64,000 bases of DNA. Origin: Cinnamomum chago. Its lineage: Eukaryota; Streptophyta; Magnoliopsida; Laurales; Lauraceae. The notes below the pieces were generated by a model, which did no database searches, had not been told where the DNA came from, and saw nothing but the letters and a program-made list of their open reading frames with translations. Of this stretch, positions 23,895 through 37,300 are shown one piece after another (positions within the stretch are counted from its first letter, which is position 1; the number at the start of each line of letters is the position of its first letter). Made by a program: the position numbers and the translations under genes. The DNA lies in assembly GCA_038049695.1 (NCBI GenBank), contig CP142459.1:68874001-68938000 (forward strand), read 5' to 3'.

Positions 23895-24596
23895 CAATGC
23901 TACAAATGAAATATGTGAAATAAAATTGTGACATTTTAAACATTTAGTGCTCCAATAACATCCGACAAAGTGAACTTTGTGACAATAGAAAATCTCTTTT
24001 TAATGTTGGGGCTTTTTTTTATGTTACTGAAATAGTGAAATTTACTTAAAATTTTTATAAGCGATTAAAAATGAAGAAACGTTGAATATTCAAAAATGAC
24101 CAACAATGTTATAAATGAAATAGGATTTTAACATTCAGGAGAGGTAAAGACCGGTCGGACTTTTTTTTTCTTTTTTCTTTTGTATTAGTCAATTTGGTGG
24201 ATTGGTTATCTTGTATGTCGTCTTTGACATTAGTGGTTTTGCCAGAAGGTTTGGCCCATTTATAATTGTTTTTTAATCTTTTAATGCATTCCCCTCTTTC
24301 TGGAAAAAAATAAAAAATAAAAAATAATTGTAACATGTTACACATTTTAGTGCATCAAACTTTATAAGGAATAACAAAAAATCGTTCATGCGGTTCCTAA
24401 GAGTTATGGGGCTTCAGATTTTCATTAGTGGATAAAATGTAAAATCATACATGAATATTAAAAAATGAAAATCAAATAACTTCTCCTTTAATGGAAATTG
24501 ATTTGAGGAAAAATGAGAGATGAATGCTCATCCATCACCCAGGAAATCAAATCCCATGATGGTCAAGGTCCTTTTTGCATCCATAATTTTGTGTTT
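23895..24596. other. AT-rich spacer between right arm and module copy A'
   Basis: No gene or recognised repeat was seen. The matching position next to module copy A (14821-15285) is different sequence, so the duplication covers only the module and not its flank. Confidence 0.5.
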
Positions 24597-27500
24597 CAAC
24601 GGTACCATAATCTCAGAAATCTAAAATTACAAAAAGACCCCTAAATTCTCTGGAAAATTGCTAACTACCTCCCTACTATACCCAAATGAACTCAAATACA
24701 GACCAAACTTCGCACACACGATCCTAATAATTTTTTAATCTCTTATCTTGAGTAGATGTTGATATTTTAAACGTAATAAAATTTCGTTTTAATACATTCT
24801 AATAAATCGAGTAAATTTTTTTTATTTCTTTTTTTAAGGTGGTGGAGAAAAGAAAAAGAAAATGTGGATAAAATTGGAATTTATCTCAAATCAATATCTC
24901 AAGTGTTGTTTTTTTTCCTCTTCTTTTTTTCAATTTTCTTTTAACATTATTCTTATTCAGATACTACAAGATTTTCAATGTAGGGAATTTTGTGGGTATG
25001 AGGTTTTTCCTCTATGAATAATTGTGTAAGGAAGAACATGATATTTTAACAGATTCTTCATTGACTCTTAGCTTCTTTTGGAATGGAGGGAGTTTTCATA
25101 CATGTAAGTGTGTCTACTGAAATTATTATTGTTTGATTGTGTCTTCTTCTTTAGTTTTTTTTAATGTAAACTTTATACTGTTTTGTTATGTGAGATAGGA
25201 AAATGGAAAACTCAAACAGAAAGTGTCCTGGTTGAGAAAAGCAAAGTAGACAATAACTGAAAGGACAATGTTATGAGGCATTGAAAAGCTTTACATTATC
25301 TGTCAGAATTTGTTTTCGTCCTCCATAAAGTTGAAGGGGAAGGGTTTTTTTTTTTAAGCAGTACATGTGCAAATATTCAAAAGGCCAAAAACATAATCCA
25401 TATTTGTATAAGAATCTGACATTTTATTTTGTTTATTTTTTTTCTTTTAGTTTATGTTAGTTAAATTCTTACGTTCTAGACCAATGCCTCTTCAATCGTC
25501 ACCCTCAAAACCCCTCAAGAGTGGGATAAGACCAATAAACATTCATTCGTGGTTCTCATTGAACCATTTTGTTCACTAATTTCCAAATTTTATTCTTTTT
25601 TTTTGCTTTTTGTAAAATTAATTGTGAGATATGGTGCTATTAAAGAATCATGTTAAAGGAAAAATATTTCAGATTTTATCATTCAGAAAGTTTTTTTAGG
25701 CTTTCTTGGCACTATTTTGTCCCCCCTGGTTAATAAACTAAACCAAGGTGGGAAAAACAAAAGATTTTAACTATGCACTATTTACTGCATTATGTGGTTC
25801 ATGGTATACATACTACCTTTTAACTCTGAAAACCTAAATGCCATGTGCTTTTTGAATAATAAACCTCGAACTAAGACAGGATGAAAACAAAAAAGAAAAT
25901 GAATAGTGTATTTTATAATGGATCAAAAGAAAAGGAATCAAGTGTGTTTTACTTACTATTTTTTGTGTTCAATACTTACAATCTTGTGGGCACTTTAAAT
26001 ACTTCGCCATTAGTTTAAAAATCAGTTTAAAAGTCGTGACAAAATGTATTAGTTATCTTGCTATTTTTGTTATTGTTGCTGGTGGCCAATTGGTGGTTGT
26101 GTTATAATTCAAATACCAAATTGACTACACACGAGAGAATTAATATTCTCTGTTTTTTTTTTACATGAAACAATGCTAATTGTGCAAATAGTTTCTATTT
26201 ATTTATTTATTTATTTTTATTTTTATTTTTTGGTAAAACTAAAAGATACTTGAGTGGTATTTATATTTGAAATTTGAAATTTGAGAGTTAAGAACATCAG
26301 AGGGCTCCGGGAGGTTTCCAGAATATATATATGAGATTATTTTCTTTATACGAATGTAACCATTTGTTATTATTTTTTAAATATTAACCCTTTAACCTTT
26401 TGTACACTACCTTAAATATTTGTAATTTGATGTTCCTTCAGTTGTGATGAGCCCTGAAAAGTGCACATTTTCATACACATTTTGGACCATTTTAAGGGCT
26501 TATTGATATTAAAGAGCTTTATTTAGTGACAAATCATGTTTTTATGCATTTAGGGTCCATTGTAGTGCATTCATGCATAATTTGCTCAAAAATCACACTT
26601 TTTGCATAAATTCATGAAACCTGCCATTTTTGGAGATTTATTTTTGGAAAGTCGATTATTTTCGGTGCATCAAGTAGGGTCCCATGCATCGTCCATTTAA
26701 GTTCCTTACATAAAATTATTCTTGAATCCATTTGTTTTAATTTGTGTAGGAGAAATCAAGAATGAGACCCACATTGATGAAATTTGAGAGAGATCAAAGG
26801 TAGGACATCTTTCAAAGTGGACCCACATATCTTGGTATTTTTGGAGAGTTTGAAAAGTCAACAATGAAAAGCTAGATTTGTAATTTCAAATTTGGTAAGA
26901 TCTAATTCTTACTAAGTTTAAAAACTCAAAAATCAAGAAAGAAATTCAAGAAAGGAAAGTGTACTAAAAGAGTTGACTAATCAATTAAAGAAGCTTGTAA
27001 GCAAACCAACGAGGGAAGGAGAGTCAAGAAACAAGGAAAGAAAGATCCCAAGATCCCTTTGGACGTCCACATGGGTCTCACACATGCCATTGCACAACTA
27101 TCATTCCATATGTGCACAATTATTTTCAGATTTTTCAGAGGCAACAAGATTAAAATGGTCATAACTCTTAATCCAGCCGTCGGATTGATACAATCCATAC
27201 ACCGTTGGAAAGCTCTTTTCGAGTAGATATCTTTAGAATCCAAGATTATGCCAATCAAAGCTAAAACGAGGAAGATATGACCTCTGGAAGTTGATGCTAT
27301 AATTTCTACTCGTGATTGCAATTTTGCACATGGAAAGCACCAAAAATCTCTCACTCACTTTGCTATTTCTTTGAAGACTTGTTGGCCAAGGAAGGGACTT
27401 GTCATACAAAGAAGATTGCATGCTACAAACTTGGAGTAAAGAAGGAAAGAAAGAGAGTAAAAATCTATAAATTGAAGGCATAAGCCTCCCTCTTCTCTCA

Positions 27501-30500
27501 TAGGAAGATAGACAAAGTCTCTCTAGAATTACTACTACACTCCATCTTCTTCCTCTCTCTTTCTCTCCATTTGAGTCCTCAAGGAGATTTGGCCGGAAAT
27601 CACACTACATACACCCTTGGGTTTTTCATCTAGAAGAGGCTTCTCATCCTAGTATGTAATTGTCATTGTTTATTTAATTTTTTATATCTTAAGTAAGACT
27701 TTGCATATTAGTAAAATTGTTTCTTACTCTTTCAATTTTTCTTTCTTGTCCTTGGGTGATTGGAGCTTGTTTTATGTTTCTTTTCTTGTTGGTGTTTGGA
27801 CTGACGACCCAAAGGCCCTAAGAGCATGATTCAAATTATGACCCCGCTTAAAAAAGAATTTTGAAAGAGAAGAATACACTTCCACACATTTAAATTTATG
27901 TTCTTCCACACATTTAAGTTTCTGTTAAAACCACACATTTACTTTTCTTGTTTTCACCACACATTTAAATTCTAAACTTTTGTTTATTATCTTTATTTTT
28001 ATGATCAATTCAATTTTATGTTTAATTTATGCATAGTTTATGGTTGGAACTAATTAGCATTGCATGCACATTCATATTGGTGGAGTTTAGACATGTTTAA
28101 ATTGCTGGAATCAGAGTTTTAAATTGAATAAGCAAGAAAAATCAGAGATTTGAGTCAATGATCTCGGCCAAATAATTTTTGGAAATTCAGATCCCAATAT
28201 AAAGTGCACAATTAAGTACATTGATGCAGGAATTTCATGACAGATTTTGTGTAAAAAGTTTGTGATTAGAAACCTGATCAAAACACATTATTTTTTTATG
28301 AAACTTGGAGAAATTAAAGTTTGATCAATGTATTTTCAAACCCCAGAATTTCAAGAAAAAATAATTTTGGAAAGATGGTAAACCAGTGGCTCAAACATGG
28401 CTAGTCGGACCCACCTGTGTGCAGAATTTGTGCACAGTTTTTTTTTTAGGTCATGTTCATACACTCATATTTCATTCGTTTTAAATTGTTTTTCACTTTC
28501 GTTTTTTTTATTTAATTCATGCATCATTGTAGTTCAAAACCCATCCATTAAACTCAGTTTTAGGTTGCAATAAATTAGGAGAAATCTTGAATAAAAATAG
28601 CCTTGCATACTAGTTTTTAAGACTTAGAATTTTTAGCATCTCATGGCATACATTGCATTACTAACTTTTTAATTTAGGTTTCTTTTGTTTCTATTTTAGT
28701 TTCTTAGTTTTATTTTTTGTACTTTTTATTCTTGATGTTCTAACTTGTGTGTTCTTTTGTAGCAATTTTAGTTTTTATTTTAGGATTTTTAGATTTAGGA
28801 AGTTTTCTTTTCATTGGATTGTAATTAATTTAATTTTTGGAAAGTAGGAATGATGAATGTATTTTTCTAGATTTTAGGCTAGAATTAGATTTTATTTAGG
28901 GCAGGTATAAGTTGAGAAGGAATCTTAGTTTACATTGCTCCCTGTGGATCGACCTGGTCTCACCAGTTTATTACTACATCGCAGCTCTACACTTGGAGCT
29001 CACGATCAAGTTGTATATTATTTATTATGGCCTTTGAAAAAGGTATTGGAACCTCCAAAACTTATAAGCACATCCCATATCTACAGGTTTTTCGTATGCA
29101 TTATTGCTTAATGTTTAGTTTTTTTCTTTTTATTTTTTAGAAAAAAGTAGCAACTGACAAAATATCATAAATAAGAAAGTGAAAGGTACAAACTTAAACT
29201 CATTTTATGTCCTTCTTATTTTTTTCTTTCTTTTAATGAAAGTTACCATTAAAAAAATTAAATATTCTTTTCCTTTTTGCTTCATGTGTTTGTATTTTAT
29301 TTAGTTAGAATAATTGAGTTTTCAATCTGACATAATAGTTGTATTGATCTTGATTTATACCCCTGTTGGAAGAATAATCACAAGTTGGATAATGTGATAA
29401 CTACCACTAAATATTAGTTCTCTTCCAATATTAGTGATTGCTAAAGATAATTCCATAAATGCAATTTAGTGGTAGGTCTTATAAATTGCTATCGTAAAAT
29501 TGTTGTTCTTTTGTACAATTTTTAGTTTCTTAATATATAACTTTTGTGAATTTTCTTATTATAAAAGGTCATTTCAAGGGCATGAATATATTTATTTATT
29601 CTTGCTCATACTCAAAAGGATCAAATTGAAAAACTTTGATCATTTTCTAACACATTTATTTCTTTCACAATTGCAAGCTTCTTCTTCTTCTTGTTCTTGT
29701 CTTCTTTTCATATATTTCAATGAAGCGTCATGCCTTTTCTTAAAGGGAAAACAAGAATCTCATAGAAACTGCTTGTTATGCTAGCGTTACTACTAACTTC
29801 AGAGTCAGTGAATGAAGTAATCATTTTAAGAGTAAACAACTAAAATAAGTATTTGATGCTGAGCTGCAACAAATTCAGTTTGTTTATTCGTTCTGAATTT
29901 TTCTTACTTTGATCAACACTCCCATCCTCTATAAAACAGAGTAGAAGAGTTGATCTAGAATACCTGAGTTACATTCTTATGCTTTTCTTAAGAGGAATGT
30001 CCGATTCTTTTGGCAGATTTGTATTTGTAGTTTTTTATTTTTTGGTATTTTTTCCCTATATTTATCTCTATTTGTGAGTTTTTAGTTAACTGAACTTCTA
30101 TGATTACTTTGTATTATCCTTTTCTTAAAGGGTATAAAATGTATCACTTTGTATCAAGCAAAAGAAGATGCCGACTCTTGGAGATGTATTGCCTTTTTTT
30201 ACTTGATAGTCGTTCGTCTTATAAAATAAAACAAAGCACATGTTAAATACTAATATTGATCAACAGGTGCTCTGCAATTCTTATCCGTCAAAGTTCATAT
30301 TATAGTTTCATCATTGTTGATCCCTGTCGCTTGAGGACAAGCCAGATTACTTCATTATTCTTGACGGTCGGTGTGAGATGTTATTCTTCTTTGTAAGTTA
30401 AGACTAAAACCACCATTTCAGTTTTGTTATTCTGATATCCTTAGGTAAGATATAATTGATTTTTTTCCTTAATGGATTCTGATTTGGTATTCAACATATA

Positions 30501-30972
30501 ATGTTCATGGTAATTTGTTAGAACAGTAAGCTCATCTAGTTTTTAGTTTTTATTTTTATTTTTTTTTATAAAACTACAGATTATCAATTTGACTATATTT
30601 TCAACTGGACTCTAACTTTAGCAGGTCAAGTCTACTAGGAAACTGATAAGTCGACCTGACATGTTAAATAAAGTAAATTTTAATTTCTTTGTATACATTC
30701 ATGATTAAATATTTAGAAATATGTGATTTATATCTTAAAAAATGTTATATAAATTCAATATCAATTATCTTTTGAGATCTCATTTTTCTCATTATATCAT
30801 TATTTTATTGTTTTCAAATGTATAGGAAAAAAATAGTGTCAGCTGCATTTGGACACTGCACGGGCCTTGCAATTTACAATCACTCATTTTACGTTAAAAT
30901 TTTATTTTTAAATATATTGAAGCTTCTACTAAATTTTTTAATAATTTTATTTTTTTAATATAACTATGTGCA
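24597..30972. repeat. 3.8-kb duplicated module, copy A', split by a solo LTR
   Basis: Direct repeat of 15286-19093. Removing the LTR and one 5-bp target copy (2569 bp) leaves 3807 bp against 3808 bp in copy A. Differences are scattered single bases and small indels. No protein domain recognised. Confidence 0.88.
26445..29008 (+). mobile_element. Solo LTR, 2564 bp, Ty3/Gypsy (Tat-like) type
   Basis: It begins TGATGAGCCC and ends ACGATCA (TG...CA) and is flanked by the perfect 5-bp duplication AGTTG (26440-26444 and 29009-29013). The other module copy shows the site with one AGTTG and no insert. The last 100 bp contain CTCCCTGTGGATCGACCTGG and TTTATTACTACATCG, which resemble the 3' LTR ends of plant Tat/Athila Gypsy elements and give the + orientation. 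There are no gag-pol frames, so this is a solo LTR left by recombination. Confidence 0.88.
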
Positions 30973-30990
30973 CGTGAATTGCACGTACAG
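30970..30990. other. Short hairpin with CACGTG at the end of copy A'
   Basis: GTGCA (30970-30974) pairs with TGCAC (30982-30986), and CACGTG lies at 30973-30978. It is present only at the end of copy A'; copy A diverges here. A hairpin shortly before a CTAG-like end would fit a Helitron 3' end, but the following CATTAG is only a weak match. Confidence 0.35.
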
Positions 30991-31388
30991 GGCTCCATTA
31001 GCATTCTTTACCTAGCAGCCCCACCATCGAAGGGTCCACCACTTATCCTTTCATTTGGTTTGGGTCGGCATTCTTGACCATCAACAACAATAAAAAAGTA
31101 ATGAATGATGGCTCTTATGATGACACACCCACACACCTGACCTTCCGTCCCTCTGCTACTAGTACCAAAAGCTATAGAGAGCCCAAAAATAGCAGCTACG
31201 AATAAAAATGGCGGTTCTCTCTCCCCGAACCGCCATCTTTTAAACACTCTCCCCAACTTTCCCCAATCAAATCCCTATTCCATCTCACATCTCTTTCTTT
31301 CGCCCTCTCCATTTCTTCCTTGCAGCCAAAAGCCCTAACTTTTTTTTTTTTCTAGGGTTCCCAATTCCCATCTTCAACGAATGATGAA
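30991..31388 (+). promoter_or_regulatory. Presumed promoter and 5' UTR of the CHR19-like gene
   Basis: This 400-bp GC-richer stretch precedes the remodeller start. It contains a perfect 10-bp inverted repeat (31208-31217 and 31227-31236, ATGGCGGTTC / GAACCGCCAT, 9-nt loop), CT-rich tracts and the telo-box-like CCCTAA at about 31333. No convincing TATA box. A three-codon upstream frame, ATG ATG AAA TGA (31381-31392), overlaps the main ATG at 31389. Confidence 0.5.
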
Positions 31389-34300
31389 ATGAAGCGCGTT
31401 TTCGAAGAAATCTCCGACGAAGAATGGGAAGATCATGATTTCAATCTCTCCAGAATCCTCAAAAAGGAGAAATCCCCGCCCCCCATCGAGTCCTTCGCTT
31501 ACCAGCCTCCTTCCCGCAAGAATTCCGATCAAAACGGCGGCCATTTCATCCAAATTGATGAGGATTTGGAGGATGATGATGTTGAGGTGACGGAGGTTCC
31601 GCCTCCGGCGAATCGGGCCCGGCGGTTCGTCGTGGAAGATAGCGACGAGGATTTGCCCCAGGTTTTTGAGATCCGGTCGGACGAGGAGGATGTTGATGAA
31701 GTGGCACGCGCCGTTGACGAATACGAAGATGAGGCAGATGAGGAGGATGTGGTCGGCAAAGCGCTGCAGAAGTGCGCGGGGATATCAGCTTCGCTGCGAA
31801 GAGAGCTGTATGGATCTTCGGTGCGGTCGTGTGATAGGTATGCCGAAGTGGAGACCTCTTCGGCGAGAATTGTGACGCAGGTATAGGGTTTAATTAGGGT
31901 TTCTGCGTTTATCTTTATGAAAACACCTACCTTGGACTGCTAGTGGTTTGAAATTGTTCCATTTGGATGATTTGAGCTGGTTTTAACTAAATTTTGTTGA
32001 TTGGAGTTTTTGCTTGAACTGGGGGGTTGTTCCAAAAGAGTTAACTTTTTAGCCTATTGGCAATCCGAAGTGAGGTGTGGAAATGGATTGGATTGGCCCT
32101 TGCTATTAAGCTGTTTGTTTGATGTGTTTTGTATTTGGCACTGCATTTTGTTGATGTAGGAAGATATAGATGCAGCGTGTACAACAGATGAATCGGACTT
32201 TCAGCCGATTCTCAAACCTTACCAGCTTGTTGGAGTGAACTTTCTTCTTCTGTTGTACCGGAAGAATATTGGAGGAGGTACTCATTTCATGTGGTCTTAT
32301 TGTCTCCATGGATCTTCTCCTTTGCTTTATACTTTAGAAGGTTTCTCATTCTTGTTTGCTTTTATTGGGGTTAATAAAAAAAGTTTGGAATTTGACATTT
32401 GTGAACAGTTACAACACATGCCAGGAAGAAAAAAAGTATTAGAGCTCTATGTGTTTGAGCTGAAGACTAGACATATATAAAACAAAATCTTAAGTTCACA
32501 GTCGCAATGGCAGTCACTAGCCAAAAACATCCCCCATGTCAATGAGCCAGTTTGCCTATCTTGTATTGAATTCCCAGGAACTCTAATGAAAGGAGTGTTG
32601 AAGTAGATGGTGCTTTCTTCTTTAATGGTGATGAGCGGGTAATGTTCTCCTATCAAAGTAGAGGTTATGTGATGGCCCTATGTGAATCTTCACTTTATTC
32701 CAATTTTAATCTTTTTGATTGGAAGTTGTTGCTTAAGATTTCCTTCGAATTCAGTACTGTTCAGACAAATGGGTTTGTAACTAAGAACAAGCTGCATACT
32801 TGTCATGTCCCAGATTCAGATTAGCTCCCTGTATTCCAAATATGTGGACATGATTTGCCCATAGGATAAATTTCCCAGTTATAGAGCAGAACAGAGCATA
32901 CATAGATCTATTATATTTACAATATTGAAGTGAAAGACTGAAAATAGGAATATTTTAATACACATCCCGACAAAAGAACAACAGAGGCTGTACAACTGAG
33001 CAGAAAGAAAGCCGATCCCAATGGTAGCGCAGCTCTCGGAACCCGACTTCTATATGACATCCGCAGAACTTCACTGAAATCCTAGGTCTTCTGATCATAT
33101 AACCTGAAACGCCAGAGGTTACATCAGATAAATTGGCAAGAGACTGATATGCGAAACAAATATCTGAGAAAAACAGAATAAATCTGAAACAATGCCTGAT
33201 AATAACTGAAATAACATGATAACTGGTAAACAAGATAAATCTAAATGATGCAGGAGATCTTAAATATCATAATATCAAAATAACTGAGGGGCAAGACCGC
33301 GTTAGCTAACTTGTCTTGATCTCAATTAAGAGATGATTTAATAAACAAAATACAGTGGGTACCTTGTATAGCAGAATGTGCCCATGGATTTTAGAAAACA
33401 GAATACAGAGGTACCTAGAGAATAAATACTCCACAGAGAACGGAATTAAGCTGTAGCTAGTATGCAGAACGAAACGGTCCAACCTTCACTGCGTCCAGTT
33501 TCAGAAGGACTGAGCTAAGTGGTGCCAATATCAGAGTGTACTCATGTACATATATCCACGTTTAACAAAAAAAAAATATTTCTTGTAAAACGAAAACATG
33601 TATTGTACTTATATTCATAACAATATCTGATAACTAATAAATCATGACAAGATGTTAATCAGAACATCAATCCACATCCCCTGTCGGTACCCCAGGCGGC
33701 CACTTAATTAAAGGAGTCCTGGTCGGTTGTCCCGGACGGATAGGATTGAATAGTTAATTATCTAAAATTAACTACAAGGTCCATTACCATTTCAAAACAA
33801 AAAAAAAAAAAAAAAAAAAAATACAAGGTTCATTATAAGATCTAGAGTGCTTAATAACAACATTAGACACTAATGTGTTCCATGCATTGGTGTTTCTGAA
33901 TTTAATTTCAATAAACATAACCTCTTTGGTCACATTAATGTTTAATGGTGTTATTTTTGGAGTTAATGACAATTTGGTCTATTTGTAGGTCAATGTCAAG
34001 TTTAGATATCCCCTACTATGGTCTCCTAAAGATTCAGGGTCATTGGACTATCATAGGGTACATTTCCGGGTTATAAAACTAGGTTTAGAAACAAATTGGG
34101 AAACTTCTAGTGTGGGCGGTTGACCAGGTGGTTGACCTGCCTCATTGTCGATCGACATCCAATGAAGGGAAATCGGAACAGAAGTTGTAGAAAAGCAACT
34201 GACTGTCATGCTAGTGTGGTCGGTCGACCGAATGACCAAGTGTCGGTCGACCAAGTACAAAGGAAAGCGGAGCTAGAGTTCCGGATTTCGTTTGTTTTGA

Positions 34301-37300
34301 CTTGAAACACATCACATCTCTTTGGGTTCCTTCTCTTCAAAACATTTGAGATATGAGTTATACCCACTCAAAGGCATTTGCAAAACATCATTTTAACAAA
34401 GAAATCTTGAGATTCATATATCATGCAGAAAATCTGGAAATGAACTGAAAACTGGAATTCTTTAGAATTAAAACTGAATTTCATGAAATTCTTGTAATTG
34501 AAACACACAATCATGAATAGCATATCAGACTATCAGTTACTTGCCTCTGGACTGAGCTAAAACTGATTTTAACCGATTCTCCTTCAAAATCACCTCAAAC
34601 CCACTTCTTAGAGGCAACTGCACTCTAATAGAGAACAAGAGATAGCAGAAGATGATGAGCAGGTGATGGGGCTGGTTAGATGATGGGCTGAGCTGAGAGG
34701 GAGAGGAGAGGAAGAGCTGGGCTGATCGTCGCTGCTGTAACGGAGAAGAGAAAATGAGAATGAAGAAGAAGAACAGAGAAGCTGCTGGAGCTCCTCAAAT
34801 CAGTGGGTTTTCCGGAAATTACAAATAAACCCCTATGGTTTATCCAATTTACAAGCAAGTCCCTCCAAGAAAAAAAAATACAAATAGGTCCTTCAAAAAA
34901 TCAAAGCTCCCACTAAAACACAAAATAACCTACTAATCAAGATTAATTAGGGATAAGTAGTAAGTACACTGCTAAAAATCAGGATCTCACAATACTTATC
35001 CAAAGCAGCCTCTCAAAGATAGAAGCCATTAGACATGATCAGCTAGCCCAATAGAAGCAATCTCAGAAACAAAACCTATAGCTGGAATTCTACATAACCC
35101 AATCTACTGTGCTGTGGGACATCAGTTCTCATAGCCAAAACAGATATTAGATTATGCTGCTTCGTTGAAATATCAGCTTCATCATTTGCTGCCCCAAGAC
35201 TTGATTGAAAGATACTGGCCTTCCTCTTAACTATATCTTAAATCACCTCCACCTCATCAGCCAGCCTCCAAAGAGTCCGGATCCTCTTAGGCTTTGACTT
35301 AAGTGTCGTTTGGAAAGTCTACTTTTCATGTTTATTTGGCTTAAAAGTAATTCAAATAGATGTTCTGATTGCTTTATGCCGTTTGACAAAGTTCATGTGG
35401 ATGTCTGATTCAGTCAGCTTTAAGACCTTTCTTTGATAGGGATTAGTGTGGTGTTGAACAATCCAATTAAGCATATAGCTCCCTTGATCAAGGATTAAAA
35501 AAGCGGTTGCTGCAGGCTTAGCGGCTAGTGATCAAAACACTACGTTACAGTTGCGGCGTTACGTTATGGCGTAGTGGTGTTAATTTTTTAAGTGGTCAAA
35601 AGAATTCAAATATTGTATAACAACCAATCTTGTGTTTTTTTGGTGATTTGGAACCATATAAGCATAGAAACAACTTTAGGAAAGACTATTGAGGAGAAAA
35701 ATAGGAAAAAAATGTTTTAAATTAAAACAGATTGGCTTTACCAGGTTTTACACCGTAGCGCCACTATTTTCAAAATAGCGTAGCGGTAATGCGAGTGCTA
35801 CTCTACGTAGGGGCCACTATTTTGAACTATTCCCCGGATAAAAATATGATGTTAATATAGGTATATCATTTGGCTCGTTTGCTTCTTTCTTCATCTTTAT
35901 TGATGCTACATTGGCTCATGTTAAGATGTTTTTACCATTTTAGATTGTAATGTATGCTCAGATCTAACTAATGTTTTCATGCAGCCATCCTGGCAGATGA
36001 GATGGGGCTTGGTAAAACTATCCAGGTATGCTGATGCTGTGATACTCAAGCCCTTGTCTGCTTAATGTGGCAATTGTTAGGTTTCTTTTGTTAATTGAGA
36101 TTCAATTGTAATACCTTTCCTTGTCTGACAGGCTATCACATACCTAACTCTGCTGAAACACTTGGACAATGACCCAGGTCCCCACTTAATTGTTTGCCCT
36201 GCCTCTGTTCTGGAGAATTGGGAAAGAGAACTCAGAAAGTGGTGCCCGTCATTTTCTATTCTCCAATATCATGGTGCTGGTCGAACGGCCTATTCGAAAG
36301 AGTTAAACTCTCTAGCTAAGTCTGGTCTGCCACCTCCATTTAATGTACTATTAGTATGTTACTCCCTGTTTGAGCGCCACAGGTTAGAAATATGTCATGT
36401 TCTCTCTGGTTTTTTTTTTCTTACTTTTATTGTGAGGTCTATGTCAAAATCTCACTGTCTTAGGCAGCATTAAAAATATTTTAGTTTGCACTTCTTATAG
36501 TGCGCAGCAGAAAGATGACCGGAAGGCTTTGAAGCGTTGGCGATGGAGCTGTGTGTTGATGGATGAAGCTCATGTTTTGAAGGATAAAAATAGCTATCGG
36601 TGGAAAAACTTAATGTCTGTTGCACAAAATGCACAGCAACGTCTGATGCTGACTGGAACACCGCTTCAAAATGATTTGCATGTATGTTGTTTGTCATATA
36701 GTATCTTTTAAAATTATTATACTATGAAGCAATCAGTATTACACATTGTGTTCTTACAACAGTTGATTATCATGAAACCATTCAAGAAAAAAGAAAAAAA
36801 GTTGATTGTCATGAGTGGAAATGGTCCATGCTATGGAAATCTTGAAAAGGCGGCTTTGATGGGTTGCTCTAAAGGCTTTCTCTTTCGGTAAATGGTGAGA
36901 ATGCCATTTAACAAATACATGATTGATATGAATATGAATAAATTTGAATGAGAGATGCACATTTGGATATACACATTTGCCTCGTGTCATTGAGTCTGCA
37001 GACCTGCTATAGACATGTTGACCCTTGAAAGTTGACCCAGATATATGCATGGCTCCAAATCAACTTGAAACTTGATCGAGTCAATCAAGTTCTCTTTGCT
37101 TCTATTTTTATAAGTTAAAAATTTTAAACATGGAAAAGGCGTAAAAAAAGGCTACAATGTTTTTCCCCCAAATGGTAACCCTGATTTCTTTTTGAAGACC
37201 AAAGTACTACCTACTATGAAGTTGATGCAAAATTACAAGTACAGGGTGCAAGGTTCAAAGGTAAATGACAAATTACATAACGACAAATTCTGAATCTTGC

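Noticed and set aside
30970-31002. Helitron 3' terminus
   Set aside because: The hairpin is short, the end reads CATTAG rather than CTAGT, the other module copy lacks it, and no TC-type 5' end was found at 24597.
31008-31256. 82-residue minus-strand frame upstream of CHR19
   Set aside because: It overlaps the likely CHR19 promoter, has no recognised domain, and reads as the shadow of GC-richer sequence.
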